Below, piece by piece: positions 53,082-62,841 of a stretch of 64,000 nt of DNA (positions are counted from its first letter, which is position 1; each line of letters starts with the position of its first letter). The DNA lies in contig NZ_CP107902.1 in NCBI RefSeq assembly GCF_036013935.1, positions 7,721,001-7,785,000 on the forward strand, written 5' to 3'. The notes beneath the pieces are model-generated. The model saw only the letters and a list, made by a program, of their open reading frames with translations, was not told where the DNA came from and made no database searches. This DNA comes from Streptomyces sp. NBC_00461 (lineage in GTDB: Bacteria; Actinomycetota; Actinomycetes; Streptomycetales; Streptomycetaceae). The translations under genes and the position numbers were made by a program.

Positions 53082-54682
53082 CCTCCGAATCGTCTCCGTC
53101 GTCGTACACACACGGTACGAGCGACACGAGCCTGCTCGGTGACACGATCGGCGCCAACCTGGACCGGGCGGTCGCGGCCTGGCCGGAGCGCGAGGCGCTC
53201 GTCGACGTACCGTCCGGACGCCGCTGGACGTACGCCCAATTCGCGGCGGACGTCGAGGAGTTGGCGCGGGCGCTGGTCGCGAGCGGGGTCGCGAAGGGCG
53301 ACCGGGTGGGTATCTGGGCGGTCAACTGCCCCGAGTGGGTGCTCGTCCAGTACGCCACCGCCCGGATCGGCGCGATCATGGTGAACATCAACCCGGCGTA
53401 CCGCACCCACGAGGTCGAGTACGTCCTCAAACAGGCGGGGATCTCCCTGTTGTTCGCCTCGCTCCGCCACAGGACGAGCGACTACCGGGCGATGGTCGAG
53501 CAGGTGCGGGGCAGGTGCCCGCAGTTGCGGGAGACGGTCCACATCGGGGACCCGAGCTGGGAGGCGCTGCTCGGGCGAGCGGGCCCCGACGCCCCGTACG
53601 AGGAACTCTCCTGCGACGACCCCGTCAACATCCAGTACACGTCGGGCACGACGGGCTTCCCCAAGGGGGCCACCCTCTCCCACCACAACATCCTCAACAA
53701 CGGCTATTTCGTGGGTGAGGCGGTCGCCTACACCGAGCAGGACCGGATCTGCATCCCGGTGCCCTTCTACCACTGCTTCGGCATGGTGATGGGCAACCTG
53801 GCGGCCACCTCGCACGGGGCCTGCATGGTCATCCCGGGCCCGTCGTTCGAGCCGAAGGCCACCCTGGAGGCCGTCCAGCGGGAGCGCTGCACCTCCCTGT
53901 ACGGCGTCCCGACGATGTTCATCGCGGAGCTGAACCTCGCCGACTTCGCGAGCTACGACCTCACGTCCCTGCGCACCGGCATCATGGCGGGCTCGCCCTG
54001 CCCGGTCGAGGTGATGAAACGGGTGGTCGCCGAGATGCACATGGAGGAGGTCTCCATCTGCTACGGCATGACCGAGACGTCCCCGGTGTCGCTCCAGACC
54101 CGCAGGGACGACGACCTGGAGCACCGCACCGGCACGGTGGGACGCGTCCTGCCGCACATCGAGGTCAAGATCGTCGACCCGGCCACCGGCGTGACCCGAC
54201 CCCGCGGCACCGCGGGCGAGTTGTGCACCCGCGGCTACAGCGTGATGCTCGGCTACTGGAACGAGCCCGAGAAGACCGCCGAGTCCGTCGACCCCGGCCG
54301 CTGGATGCACACCGGGGACCTGGCGGTGATGCGCGAGGACGGGTACGTCGAGATCGTCGGCCGCATCAAGGACATGATCATCCGGGGCGGCGAGAACATC
54401 TACCCGCGCGAGATCGAGGAGTTCCTCTACGGCCACCCGAGGATCAGGGACGTCCAGGTCGTGGGCGTACCGCACGAACGCTACGGCGAGGAGGTCCTCG
54501 CGTGCGTCATCCCGCACGACCCGTCCGAGCCGCCGACCCTGGAGGACGTGCGCGCCTTCTGCGAGGGGCAACTGGCCCACTACAAGGTGCCGAGCAGGCT
54601 CCAGATCCTCGACTCCTTCCCGATGACGGTGTCCGGGAAGGTACGGAAGATCGAGCTGCGAGAGAAATACGCCGGCGAATAG
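53078..54682 (+). CDS. AMP-forming acyl-CoA synthetase (FadD-like)
   Basis: The 534-residue enzyme has [19 protein letters not shown] (P-loop), [18 protein letters not shown] and [12 protein letters not shown] with the catalytic lysine. This is the pattern of medium/long-chain fatty acid CoA ligases. The GTG start overlaps the stop of the preceding synthetase and follows GAGGAGG, so the two are translationally coupled. Having two different synthetases behind a GAF-LuxR regulator suggests uptake and use of exogenous carboxylic acids; no beta-oxidation gene adjoins. Confidence 0.9.
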   Translation: MTSESSPSSYTHGTSDTSLLGDTIGANLDRAVAAWPEREALVDVPSGRRWTYAQFAADVEELARALVASGVAKGDRVGIWAVNCPEWVLVQYATARIGAIMVNINPAYRTHEVEYVLKQAGISLLFASLRHRTSDYRAMVEQVRGRCPQLRETVHIGDPSWEALLGRAGPDAPYEELSCDDPVNIQYTSGTTGFPKGATLSHHNILNNGYFVGEAVAYTEQDRICIPVPFYHCFGMVMGNLAATSHGACMVIPGPSFEPKATLEAVQRERCTSLYGVPTMFIAELNLADFASYDLTSLRTGIMAGSPCPVEVMKRVVAEMHMEEVSICYGMTETSPVSLQTRRDDDLEHRTGTVGRVLPHIEVKIVDPATGVTRPRGTAGELCTRGYSVMLGYWNEPEKTAESVDPGRWMHTGDLAVMREDGYVEIVGRIKDMIIRGGENIYPREIEEFLYGHPRIRDVQVVGVPHERYGEEVLACVIPHDPSEPPTLEDVRAFCEGQLAHYKVPSRLQILDSFPMTVSGKVRKIELREKYAGE

Positions 54683-54697
54683 GCGAATAGTGATGCG

Positions 54698-54753
54698 TCC
54701 CCTTGGGGGCGCGGGGCTGTATCGACAAGCGGCTCCGCCGGACGGGGGCCGCT
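54698..54753. repeat. GC-rich dispersed-repeat-like segment
   Basis: The stretch beginning CCCCTTGGGGGCGCGGGGCT and continuing into GCGGCTCCGCCGGACGG resembles an intergenic repeat that I recall from many Streptomyces genomes. It lies 15 bp after the acyl-CoA synthetase gene and may serve as its terminator. It abuts the truncated end of the pseudogene on the other strand. Confidence 0.45.
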
Positions 54754-55043
54754 GGTCGGCCCGGCGGATGTCCCGGTGGCCGAGCCGCCGCGGATACACG
54801 GCGGCCGCCGTCATCGCGTCCCGGGCGGTGCGGATGGTGACCGGCTGGAAGCGACGGCGACGCAGGGCCCGGGTGGGGGCGGCGACCTCCGTGCCCGCCT
54901 CGTCCGCGATCGCCTGCCCGGCGACGGCGATCCGCGGCACCGTCCCGCACGAGCAGCCCGGCTCCGCCGCGGCCACTGGTTGCCGCGGCCGCAGGAGCCG
55001 CACCGCAGGGCGCCCCAGTCCTCCGCCCACGCCCGATGGGTGA
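54733..55043 (-). pseudogene. Decayed zinc-ribbon/restriction-endonuclease-like gene
   Basis: Minus-strand translation gives a zinc-ribbon half (AEDWGALRCGSCGRGNQW) in one frame and its partner (EPGCSCGTVPRIAVAG) in another. That second frame continues with RFQPVTIRTARDAMTAAAVY and RDIRRADQRPPSG. I recall this order from Streptomyces proteins annotated as restriction-endonuclease-like (zinc ribbon, then an Mrr-like domain). Here a frameshift lies near 54965-54980, and the gene ends abruptly at the dispersed-repeat segment, so the catalytic part is missing. The family call is from memory and needs a search. Confidence 0.45.
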
Positions 55044-55119
55044 CGGCCGTCGCCGTCCCGTGCCGGTCGGGCGGCGACTCACATCGTTCCCCAGGCGGCC
55101 GCCCCCGCTCGTCCGTCTC

Positions 55120-55187
55120 TTGACGGCCTCCTCCCACGCACTTACATTGCTTCCAGATAGTAGAAAAGACTTTCCGCAATGCGGAAA
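55120..55187 (+). promoter_or_regulatory. gcl promoter and palindromic operator
   Basis: TTGACG (55120-55125), a 17-bp spacer and TACATT (55143-55148) form a good promoter. Downstream lies TTTCCGCAATGCGGAAA (55171-55187), a perfect palindrome of 8 bp arms around one base. Similar elements occur at the catalase and hyi promoters. An AllR-type repressor is the likely ligand (inferred from the allantoin regulon of S. coelicolor). Confidence 0.75.
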
Positions 55188-55274
55188 TTCGGAAGTTGTA
55201 GGAAGTCGAACCGGAAGAGCTCACCGCGGGGCGCGACGGGAGTGCGAATCCGACAGCCGAAGCAGGAGAACTCG

Positions 55275-57059
<1,785 letters not shown>

Positions 57060-57075
57060 CCCGGCACACACCACG

Positions 57076-57107
57076 AGGGCGGCCCGACCGGTAGGTCGGG
57101 CCGCCCT
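57076..57107 (+). terminator. gcl terminator
   Basis: A 14-bp stem (57076-57089 with 57094-57107) with loop GGTA lies 17 bp after the gcl stop and is followed by TCT. Confidence 0.85.
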
Positions 57108-57294
57108 TCTGCCGTCTTCGGACCGCCGTCTTGAGACCGCCGTCTTCGGACGGGGCCCGCCGCCCCCGTGTCGGCGGACCCCGCGTGAGATGAATGTGCC
57201 CGCGTGCGGGAGCGGTTGAAGCCTCTTGAACCATGTTCAGAGGTTGATTTGAGGTACGCGTAGACGTCCTACGTCCCGGGCGGTACGCGCGTTC

Positions 57295-57558
57295 TCATGC
57301 CTCCTCGTGCTGCTCCTCGTGCTGCTCCTCGTGATGTTCCGACAGGCCCGGCCAGTCGTCCGGGCCGCCGCCCTGCCACTCGATGAGGTCGCTGTGCTCG
57401 ATGTCGGTGACGTAGAGATCGGCCAGCCGCAGGATCTCGCCCACGTCGTCCACGTGCGTGGCGATCCCCAGCGTCTCGGCGCCCTCCGTGACCCGCCGGG
57501 ACCCGTCCAGGGCCGGCGAGTGCACCACGATGTGCGGATGCTCGGTTGGATGTGCCAT
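57295..57558 (-). CDS. Small acidic protein of unknown function
   Basis: The 87-residue protein starts MAHPTEHPHIVVHSPALDGS, has a compact middle (THVDDVGEILRLADLYVTDI) and ends in an acidic His/Glu tract with two copies of EEQH (HHEEQHEEQHEEA). GGAG lies 9 bp before the ATG. It lies between gcl and catalase in the glyoxylate region but shares no obvious promoter with them. No family is recognised. Confidence 0.7.
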   Translation of the reverse strand: MAHPTEHPHIVVHSPALDGSRRVTEGAETLGIATHVDDVGEILRLADLYVTDIEHSDLIEWQGGGPDDWPGLSEHHEEQHEEQHEEA

Positions 57559-57584
57559 GCCTTCAGGCTCCTGCGGAAGGTGCC

Positions 57585-57648
57585 GCTCCGCACCCCGGAA
57601 GCTCCGTACTCCGGAAGCTCCGTACTCCGGAGGCTCCGTACTCCGAGA
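57585..57648. repeat. Four tandem copies of a 16-bp repeat
   Basis: The unit GCTCCGTACTCCGGAA occurs at 57601-57616, with near-identical copies at 57585, 57617 and 57633. It lies 27 bp upstream of the small acidic protein start on its coding strand. It may be an operator array or a slippage-prone repeat. Confidence 0.88.
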
Positions 57649-57656
57649 ACACCGAA

Positions 57657-57692
57657 AGGCGCCGGATGCGGGACCGTCCGCATCCGGCGCCT
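57657..57692. terminator. Perfect 15-bp hairpin between catalase and the small protein gene
   Basis: Arms 57657-57671 and 57678-57692 pair perfectly around GACCGT. A further 11-bp inverted repeat (57713-57723 with 57754-57764) lies beside it. Both are downstream of the catalase stop and upstream of the small protein gene on the minus strand. The rest of 57559-57955 holds no gene that I can see. Confidence 0.7.
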
Positions 57693-57955
57693 GACGCCCC
57701 GGTGGGTTGTGGCCGTCCGGCGGTGCGAGGCTGGGCGCGACAGGACGTTCGCGCCGCCGGACGGAGTCTGTGTGGCTGGGACCGCGGCGGATGCGATGAG
57801 AACCGGTGGCGTCCTTCCCTCAGGTCGAGAAGGGCGCCTCGGAACCTTCACCACCGCACTGGCTCGCACGCCGCCGCGGTCCCGGTCCTGCCCGAACGCC
57901 GCCGGACCACCCCTCATCCGGGTCCAACGCCGTTACGGGCGGCTTGAGTCGAGGC

Positions 57956-59428
57956 TCAGTCCTCGCGCAGGGCGCGGACCGCCTCCTCCACACGCCTGCC
58001 GTACTCCGGGTCGGCGGCGTGGAAGTGGGCCAGGTTCTTCTCGATCACGTCGTCGCGGGAGACCTGTGAGAGGCCGCCGGCGATGTTGGCGATCAGACGG
58101 GACTTCTCCTCGGCGGACATCAGGCGGTACAGCTCGCCCGCCTGGAAGAAGTCGTCGTCCTTGGTGTGCAGGGGCGCCTCGTGGGTGCCCGAGTGGCCGC
58201 TCAGCGCCAGCGGGGCCGCCAGGGGGCGGCCGGTCTCCACCGGGCCGTCGTACGAGTTCGGCTCGTAGTTCTTCGCCTCGCGGCCCTGGGCGTTGGTCGC
58301 CATGAGGCCGTCGCGGCCGTAGTTGCTCGCGACCGTCGCCCTGGGCGCGTTCACGGCGAGCTGCGTGTGGTTGACGCCCAGGCGGTAGCGGTGGGCGTCC
58401 GCGTAGGCGAAGAGGCGGCCCTGGAGCATCTTGTCCGGCGACGGGCCGATGCCCGGGACGAAGTTGTTCGGGGAGAACGCGGCCTGCTCGACCTCGGCGA
58501 AGACGTTGTCCGGGTTGCGGTCGAGGACCAGCCGGCCGACGCGCTGGAGCGGGAAGTCGCGGTGCGGCCACACCTTGGTGAGGTCGAAGGGGTTGAAGCG
58601 GTAGTCGGCCGCGTCCGCCGCGGGCATGACCTGCACGTACAGCGTCCAGGACGGGTTCACGCCCCGCTCGATCGCCTGCAGCAGGTCCGTCTGGTGGGAG
58701 TTCGCGTCCTTGCCCACGATCTCGGCGGCCTGCTCCGCGGACAGGCTGCGGATGCCCTGGTTCGTCTTGAAGTGGTACTTGACGAAGAAGGCCTCGCCGT
58801 CGGCGTTCGTCCACTGGTAGGTGTGCGAGCCGTAGCCGTTCATGTGGCGGTACGACGCCGGGATGCCGCGGTCGCCCATCAGCCAGGTCACCTGGTGCGT
58901 GGCCTCGGGGGCGTGCGCCCAGAAGTCCCAGACGCTGTCCGGCTCCTGGCGGCCCGTGAACGGGTCGCGCTTCTGCGAGTGGATGAAGTCCGGGAACTTG
59001 AGCGGGTCCTTGATGAAGAACACCGGGGTGTTGTTCCCGACGAGGTCGTAATTGCCCTCTTCCGTATAGAACTTGACCGCGAAGCCGCGCGGGTCACGGA
59101 CGGCGTCCGCGCCGCCGAGCGAGTCGGCCACGGTCGAGAAGCGCAGGAAGACCTCGGTGCGCTTGCCCACGGCGCTCAGGAAGTCGGCGTGGGTGAACCC
59201 GGCGACGTCGTCCGTCACCTCGAAGTAGCCGTAGGCGCCCGAGCCACGGGCGTGCACCACGCGCTCCGGGATGCGCTCACGGTTGAAGCGCGCCAGCTTC
59301 TCCAGGAGGTGCTGGTCCTGGAGGAGGAGCGGGCCGCCGATGCCGGCGGAGGCTGAGTTCTGGTTGTCGGCGACCGGGGCGCCGGACTCCGTGGTGAGAG
59401 TTCTCGCCGTGAGCGCGCGCTTCGACAT
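57956..59428 (-). CDS. Monofunctional haem catalase (clade 3 size)
   Basis: The 490-residue protein has the catalase active site with distal His (FNRERIPERVVHARGSGAYG), the Asn segment (DLVGNNTPVFFIKDPLKFPD) and the proximal haem ligand region (RLFAYADAHRYRLGVNH with the Tyr). The length fits small-subunit clade 3 catalases. It decomposes H2O2 in the cytoplasm. It sits among glyoxylate genes, and its promoter carries an operator-like site similar to that of gcl, so it may remove peroxide from purine oxidation. GGAAGG precedes the ATG. Confidence 0.95.
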   Translation of the reverse strand: MSKRALTARTLTTESGAPVADNQNSASAGIGGPLLLQDQHLLEKLARFNRERIPERVVHARGSGAYGYFEVTDDVAGFTHADFLSAVGKRTEVFLRFSTVADSLGGADAVRDPRGFAVKFYTEEGNYDLVGNNTPVFFIKDPLKFPDFIHSQKRDPFTGRQEPDSVWDFWAHAPEATHQVTWLMGDRGIPASYRHMNGYGSHTYQWTNADGEAFFVKYHFKTNQGIRSLSAEQAAEIVGKDANSHQTDLLQAIERGVNPSWTLYVQVMPAADAADYRFNPFDLTKVWPHRDFPLQRVGRLVLDRNPDNVFAEVEQAAFSPNNFVPGIGPSPDKMLQGRLFAYADAHRYRLGVNHTQLAVNAPRATVASNYGRDGLMATNAQGREAKNYEPNSYDGPVETGRPLAAPLALSGHSGTHEAPLHTKDDDFFQAGELYRLMSAEEKSRLIANIAGGLSQVSRDDVIEKNLAHFHAADPEYGRRVEEAVRALRED

Positions 59429-59464
59429 CGTGGACCTTCCGTGCGGGTGTCAGCGGAAAACTAT

Positions 59465-59507
59465 TTCCGCTTTGTGGAGCCTAGGTTCGGAACATGCGGA
59501 GCGTCAA
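59465..59507 (-). promoter_or_regulatory. Catalase promoter with AllR-like operator
   Basis: On the minus strand TTGACG (plus 59502-59507), an 18-bp spacer and TAGGCT (plus 59478-59483) form a promoter. TTCCGCTTTGTGGAG (59465-59479) matches the gcl palindrome core TTCCGCAATGCGGAA at 11 of 15 positions and covers the expected transcription start. A second dyad reads GCGGAAA-ACTA-TTTCCGC (59453-59470). Confidence 0.6.
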
Positions 59508-59524
59508 CAGTTTGTTGAAGTGGT

Positions 59525-59586
59525 TTCCGGGCGACGCCACCGCCTGGGCGCGACAGGACAGATGTCAGCGGTGGCGCCGCCCGGAA
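59525..59586 (-). terminator. glxR terminator hairpin
   Basis: Arms of 19 bp (59525-59543 and 59568-59586, one mismatch) enclose a 24-nt loop, starting 19 bp after the glxR stop on the minus strand. Confidence 0.75.
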
Positions 59587-59604
59587 GCTTTTGTGGCGCC
59601 TGGA

Positions 59605-60495
59605 TCAGACCTGGGCGCCGGAGAGGCGCTCGACGGCCCGCAGGAGCGCCGAGTGGTCCAGGCCGCCGTCGCCCTGCGCTCGCAGGCTGGCGACCAGCTG
59701 GGCGACCACGGCGCCGACGGGAAGCGCGGCGCCGACATTGCGGGCGGCGTCCGTGACGATGCCCATGTCCTTGTGGTGCAGGTCGATCCGGAACCCCGGC
59801 TTGAAGTCGCGGCCGAGGAAGTTGTCCTTCTTGCGCGTCAGCACGGTCGAACCCGCGAGGCCGCCGTTGAGGACGTCCAAGGCGGCCTTCAGGTCCACGC
59901 CCGACTTCTCCAGGAAGACCACGGCCTCGGCGCACGCCTGGATGTTCACGGCGACGATCAGCTGGTTGGCGGCCTTCACGGTCTGGCCCGAGCCGTGCGG
60001 ACCGCACAGCACGATGGTCTTGCCGAGCGCTTCGAGGATCGGCTTCGCGAGGTCGAAGTCCGCCTGCTCGCCGCCGACCATGATCGACAGTACGGCCTCG
60101 ACGGCGCCGGCCTCACCACCGGACACGGGTGCGTCCAGGACGCGGATGCCCTGGCCCTCGGCGGCCTTCGCCAGGTCGACGGAGGTCTGCGGGGTGATCG
60201 AGGACATGTCGATCAGCAGCGCGCCGGAGCGCGCGTTCTCCAGGATGCCGTCGGGGCCATACGCGATCGCCTCGACCTGAGGCGACGCCGGCACCATCGT
60301 GACGATCACGTCGGCGTTCTTCACGGCCTCGGCGATGGACCCGGCCACGGTGCCGCCGGCGGCGGCGAGGCGGTCCAGCTTGTCCTGCTCCAGCGTGAAG
60401 CCGGTGACGTCGTAACCCGCCTTGATCAGGTTCTCGGACATGGGGGATCCCATGATGCCGAGGCCGATCCAGGCGATCTTGGGGAGGTTGCTCAT
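59605..60495 (-). CDS. glxR: 2-hydroxy-3-oxopropionate (tartronate semialdehyde) reductase
   Basis: The 296-residue enzyme has the beta-hydroxyacid dehydrogenase motifs: the nucleotide-binding IAWIGLGIMGSPMSENLIKA, the substrate motif DAPVSGGEAGA, the GSGQTVKAANQL motif with the catalytic Lys, and the cofactor motif KDNFLGRDFKPG then KDMG. It reduces tartronate semialdehyde from Gcl to glycerate with NAD(P)H. It follows hyi on the same strand with a 112-bp gap and probably shares its operator-controlled promoter. Confidence 0.94.
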   Translation of the reverse strand: MSNLPKIAWIGLGIMGSPMSENLIKAGYDVTGFTLEQDKLDRLAAAGGTVAGSIAEAVKNADVIVTMVPASPQVEAIAYGPDGILENARSGALLIDMSSITPQTSVDLAKAAEGQGIRVLDAPVSGGEAGAVEAVLSIMVGGEQADFDLAKPILEALGKTIVLCGPHGSGQTVKAANQLIVAVNIQACAEAVVFLEKSGVDLKAALDVLNGGLAGSTVLTRKKDNFLGRDFKPGFRIDLHHKDMGIVTDAARNVGAALPVGAVVAQLVASLRAQGDGGLDHSALLRAVERLSGAQV

Positions 60496-60607
60496 GATTG
60501 GGGGTACCTCTCTGAACTGCGGTGCTACGTCTGTGGATTGGGGCTGGTCGGCATGTGGCGTGGCCGATGCGGGGCCCGGGGGCGGGCAACCCCCGCGGAC
60601 GGTGCTG

Positions 60608-61465
60608 TCAGCGCGCGGCCCGCTGCTCCACCGGCAGCCAGCCGAAGGCTTCCGCGCTCGGGCGGTCGCCCGGCTTGTACTCAAGGCCGACCCAGCCGTC
60701 GTAGCCCGCCTTCGTCAGCTGGTCCAACAGCTCCTCCAGCGGCAGCGTCCCCGTTCCCGGCGCACCGCGCCCGGGGTTGTCGGCGATCTGCACATGACCG
60801 GTCTTCGCGGCGTACCGCTCGATCACCGACGGCAGGTCCTCGCCGTTCATGGACAGGTGGTAGAGGTCCATGAGGAACTTCGCGTTGCCGAGACCGGTCG
60901 CCTCGTTGACCTTGTCGACGATGCCGATGCCCGCCGGGGCGGACACGAGCGGATACAGCGGCGACTCCGGCTTGTTCAGGGTCTCGATGAGGAGAATCGC
61001 GCCGATGCGATCGGCCGCGCGCGCGGCGAGGACCAGGTTCTCCAGGGCCAGCGCGTCCTGCTGTGCCGGGTCCACGCCCTCGACGCGGTTGCCGTACAGC
61101 GCGTTGAGCGCCTTGCAGCCCAGGGACTCGGCGAAACCGGCGGCCACGTCGATGTTGGCGCGGAACTTCTCCGACTCCTCGCCGGGGATGGACAGGGCGC
61201 CGCGGTCCGGTCCGGGCAGTTGTCCGGCGTAGAAGTTCAGCCCCGTGAGCTGGACGCCCGCATCCTCGATCGCCTTCTTCAGGGCGTCGAGCTCGGGCTG
61301 CCCGGGGGTGGGGGAGTCGACCCAGGGCCACCACAGCTCGACCGCGGTGAAGCCCGCGGCGGCGGCAGCCGCAGGGCGCTCCAGGAGCGGGAGTTCCGTG
61401 AAGAGGATCGACAGGTTGACGTTGAAGCGCTGGTCTGCGGCTGTGCCCAGTTCAAAACCTGGCAT
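60608..61465 (-). CDS. hyi: Hydroxypyruvate isomerase
   Basis: The 285-residue protein is a TIM-barrel of the xylose-isomerase-like family that matches Hyi (FNVNLSILFTELPLLERPAA; ALYGNRVEGV; LLIETLNKPESP; FLMDLYHLSMNGEDLP; HVQIADNPGRGAPGTG) with the metal-binding Glu, Asp and His residues. It interconverts hydroxypyruvate and tartronate semialdehyde. I chose the ATG at 61465 because GGGAG lies upstream; an ATG at 61486 has no ribosome binding site. It is the first gene of the hyi-glxR unit. Confidence 0.92.
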   Translation of the reverse strand: MPGFELGTAADQRFNVNLSILFTELPLLERPAAAAAAGFTAVELWWPWVDSPTPGQPELDALKKAIEDAGVQLTGLNFYAGQLPGPDRGALSIPGEESEKFRANIDVAAGFAESLGCKALNALYGNRVEGVDPAQQDALALENLVLAARAADRIGAILLIETLNKPESPLYPLVSAPAGIGIVDKVNEATGLGNAKFLMDLYHLSMNGEDLPSVIERYAAKTGHVQIADNPGRGAPGTGTLPLEELLDQLTKAGYDGWVGLEYKPGDRPSAEAFGWLPVEQRAAR

Positions 61466-61498
61466 GGGGTCGGCGCTCCCTTCCATGGCGGCTTGTTA

Positions 61499-61563
61499 TT
61501 TCGTATTGCGGAAGTTTGTTTCTGCTTAATGGAAGACTGCCTGGGGTGGGGGAGAGCTGTCAA
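61499..61563 (-). promoter_or_regulatory. hyi-glxR promoter with AllR-like operator
   Basis: TTTCGTATTGCGGAA (61499-61513) reads TTCCGCAATACGAAA on the coding strand and matches the gcl palindrome core at 13 of 15 positions. TTGACA (plus 61558-61563) is a good -35 element; the -10 is poor (CAGTCT). Confidence 0.65.
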
Positions 61564-61582
61564 GGGCGTCGGCACAAAAAAC

Positions 61583-61607
61583 GCCCCCGCGCCGGATGCG
61601 CGGGGGC
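61583..61607 (-). terminator. Rho-independent terminator of the mce operon
   Basis: A 10-bp G+C stem (61583-61592 with 61598-61607) with a 5-nt loop is followed on the minus strand by G and six T (plus 61576-61581). It ends the leftward mce unit, 16 bp after the last stop. Confidence 0.93.
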
Positions 61608-61623
61608 ACGTCGAAGAGGCTGA

Positions 61624-62310
61624 TCAGAGTGCGTCTACGGCGCTCACCTGCCAGCCCTCGGACGTGTGGTTCATCGTCATCCGTACGCGGTTCAGGTCCA
61701 GCCGGGAGCCCGAGACCTGGGTGCTCCGCGTGACCTGGTTGACGAAGAGCAGGACGGTGACCCTGTCCGGTGACGCCGAGGCGACGGAGGCCGCGGCGAC
61801 CGTCGCGTTCACCACCCCGTGGTACTTCTTCGCCGTCGGCCCGACCACACTCGTCGTCGTCTTCCCGTACTCGTCCCGGAAGTGTCCGGTCAGGTGCGTA
61901 CGCGCCCGCGCGAAGTCGCGGTCCAGATGCCGGTAGTCGTACGACAGCACGACCGGCGCCGCGGTCCGCGCGGCCGTGAGGGCCCCCGACCGGGCGCTCT
62001 CCGTGCGCCGCTCCTGCGCGTACTGCCACCCGAGCACCGAGGCCGCGACCAGGCCCACGACGAGGAGGGCGCCGACCACCACGGTGAGCAGCCGGCGTCG
62101 GGGCGGAGGCGACGGTGCTTCTTCCCGAGAGGCCTGAGATGTCCGAGAGGCCTGAGGTGTCTCAGGCGCCTGGCGGGCCCGGGGGACCTGAGGGGACCCG
62201 GGGGCCCGGGGCGACGGCTCCGGCGTCAGGGGCTCCACCCGTTGGGTGCGCTTGGCCGCCGCGCGGGCGGCCGCGTTCATCGCGCGGCTGCGGACGGTCG
62301 GGTTCGCCAT
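61624..62310 (-). CDS. Mce-associated membrane protein
   Basis: The 228-residue protein has a basic, proline-rich cytoplasmic start, one membrane segment (LLTVVVGALLVVGLVAASVL, about residues 75-95) and an outside domain (VLSYDYRHLDRDFARARTHL; DEYGKTTTSVVGPTAKKYHG). The YDYRxxDxD motif is typical of Mce-associated proteins with a SnoaL/VirB8-like fold. It probably stabilises the Mce lipid importer. GAGGAG precedes the ATG. It is the last gene of the mce unit and resembles its upstream neighbour. Confidence 0.85.
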   Translation of the reverse strand: MANPTVRSRAMNAAARAAAKRTQRVEPLTPEPSPRAPGSPQVPRARQAPETPQASRTSQASREEAPSPPPRRRLLTVVVGALLVVGLVAASVLGWQYAQERRTESARSGALTAARTAAPVVLSYDYRHLDRDFARARTHLTGHFRDEYGKTTTSVVGPTAKKYHGVVNATVAAASVASASPDRVTVLLFVNQVTRSTQVSGSRLDLNRVRMTMNHTSEGWQVSAVDAL

Positions 62311-62337
62311 GGTCGTACTCCTCACTGGTGGGGCGGA

Positions 62338-62841
62338 TCAGCCCACGAACTCGACGTCGGAGGTGAGCCAGCGCCCGCCCCGGTACACCAGGTCGAGCCG
62401 CAGCCGATACGTGCGAGCCTCCCCCTTGGGCACGGCGGTGTTGGTCACCTTGCTGTCGGCGACCACCAGGACGCGGGCCGAGCGGGCGTCCGACCGGACG
62501 ATGCCGGCGTCGAGGACCTGCCCCTCGGACACGGACCTGTTCTCGGCGACCAGCTTGGTCAGGTCCTGCGTCTGCGCACTGAACTGCTTCTTGAAGTCGC
62601 CGGTGGCGCCCTTGAGGACGTTCGTGCTGTCCCGGTCGTAGTGCCGGTAGTCGAGCGAGGTGAAGTTCAGCGCGGACTGGCGGGCGGCGGACAGGATGTC
62701 CTGCCGTCTCATCTCCCTCTCGTGCTGGTCGTGGAGGCGCAGGCTCAGCCAGAGCGCGACCGCGGTGGTGAGGACGGTCGCCACGACGAGTCCGACCGTG
62801 AGCGCCCTTCCGTTCAGGCCATCGGACCAACGAGCAGCCAT
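62338..62841 (-). CDS. Mce-associated membrane protein
   Basis: The 167-residue protein has one membrane segment near its start (ALTVGLVVATVLTTAVALWL) and an outside domain with the shared motif FTSLDYRHYDRDSTNVLKGA. It is a shorter paralogue of the protein encoded downstream. I chose the ATG at 62841, with AAAGGAG 8 bp upstream; a GTG two codons earlier is too close to that site. It overlaps the mceF-like gene by 28 bp, so translation is coupled. Confidence 0.85.
   Translation of the reverse strand: MAARWSDGLNGRALTVGLVVATVLTTAVALWLSLRLHDQHEREMRRQDILSAARQSALNFTSLDYRHYDRDSTNVLKGATGDFKKQFSAQTQDLTKLVAENRSVSEGQVLDAGIVRSDARSARVLVVADSKVTNTAVPKGEARTYRLRLDLVYRGGRWLTSDVEFVG

Noticed and set aside
57585..57648. 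Possible CRISPR array
   Set aside because: The units are contiguous with no spacers and no cas genes are present; it is a simple tandem repeat.
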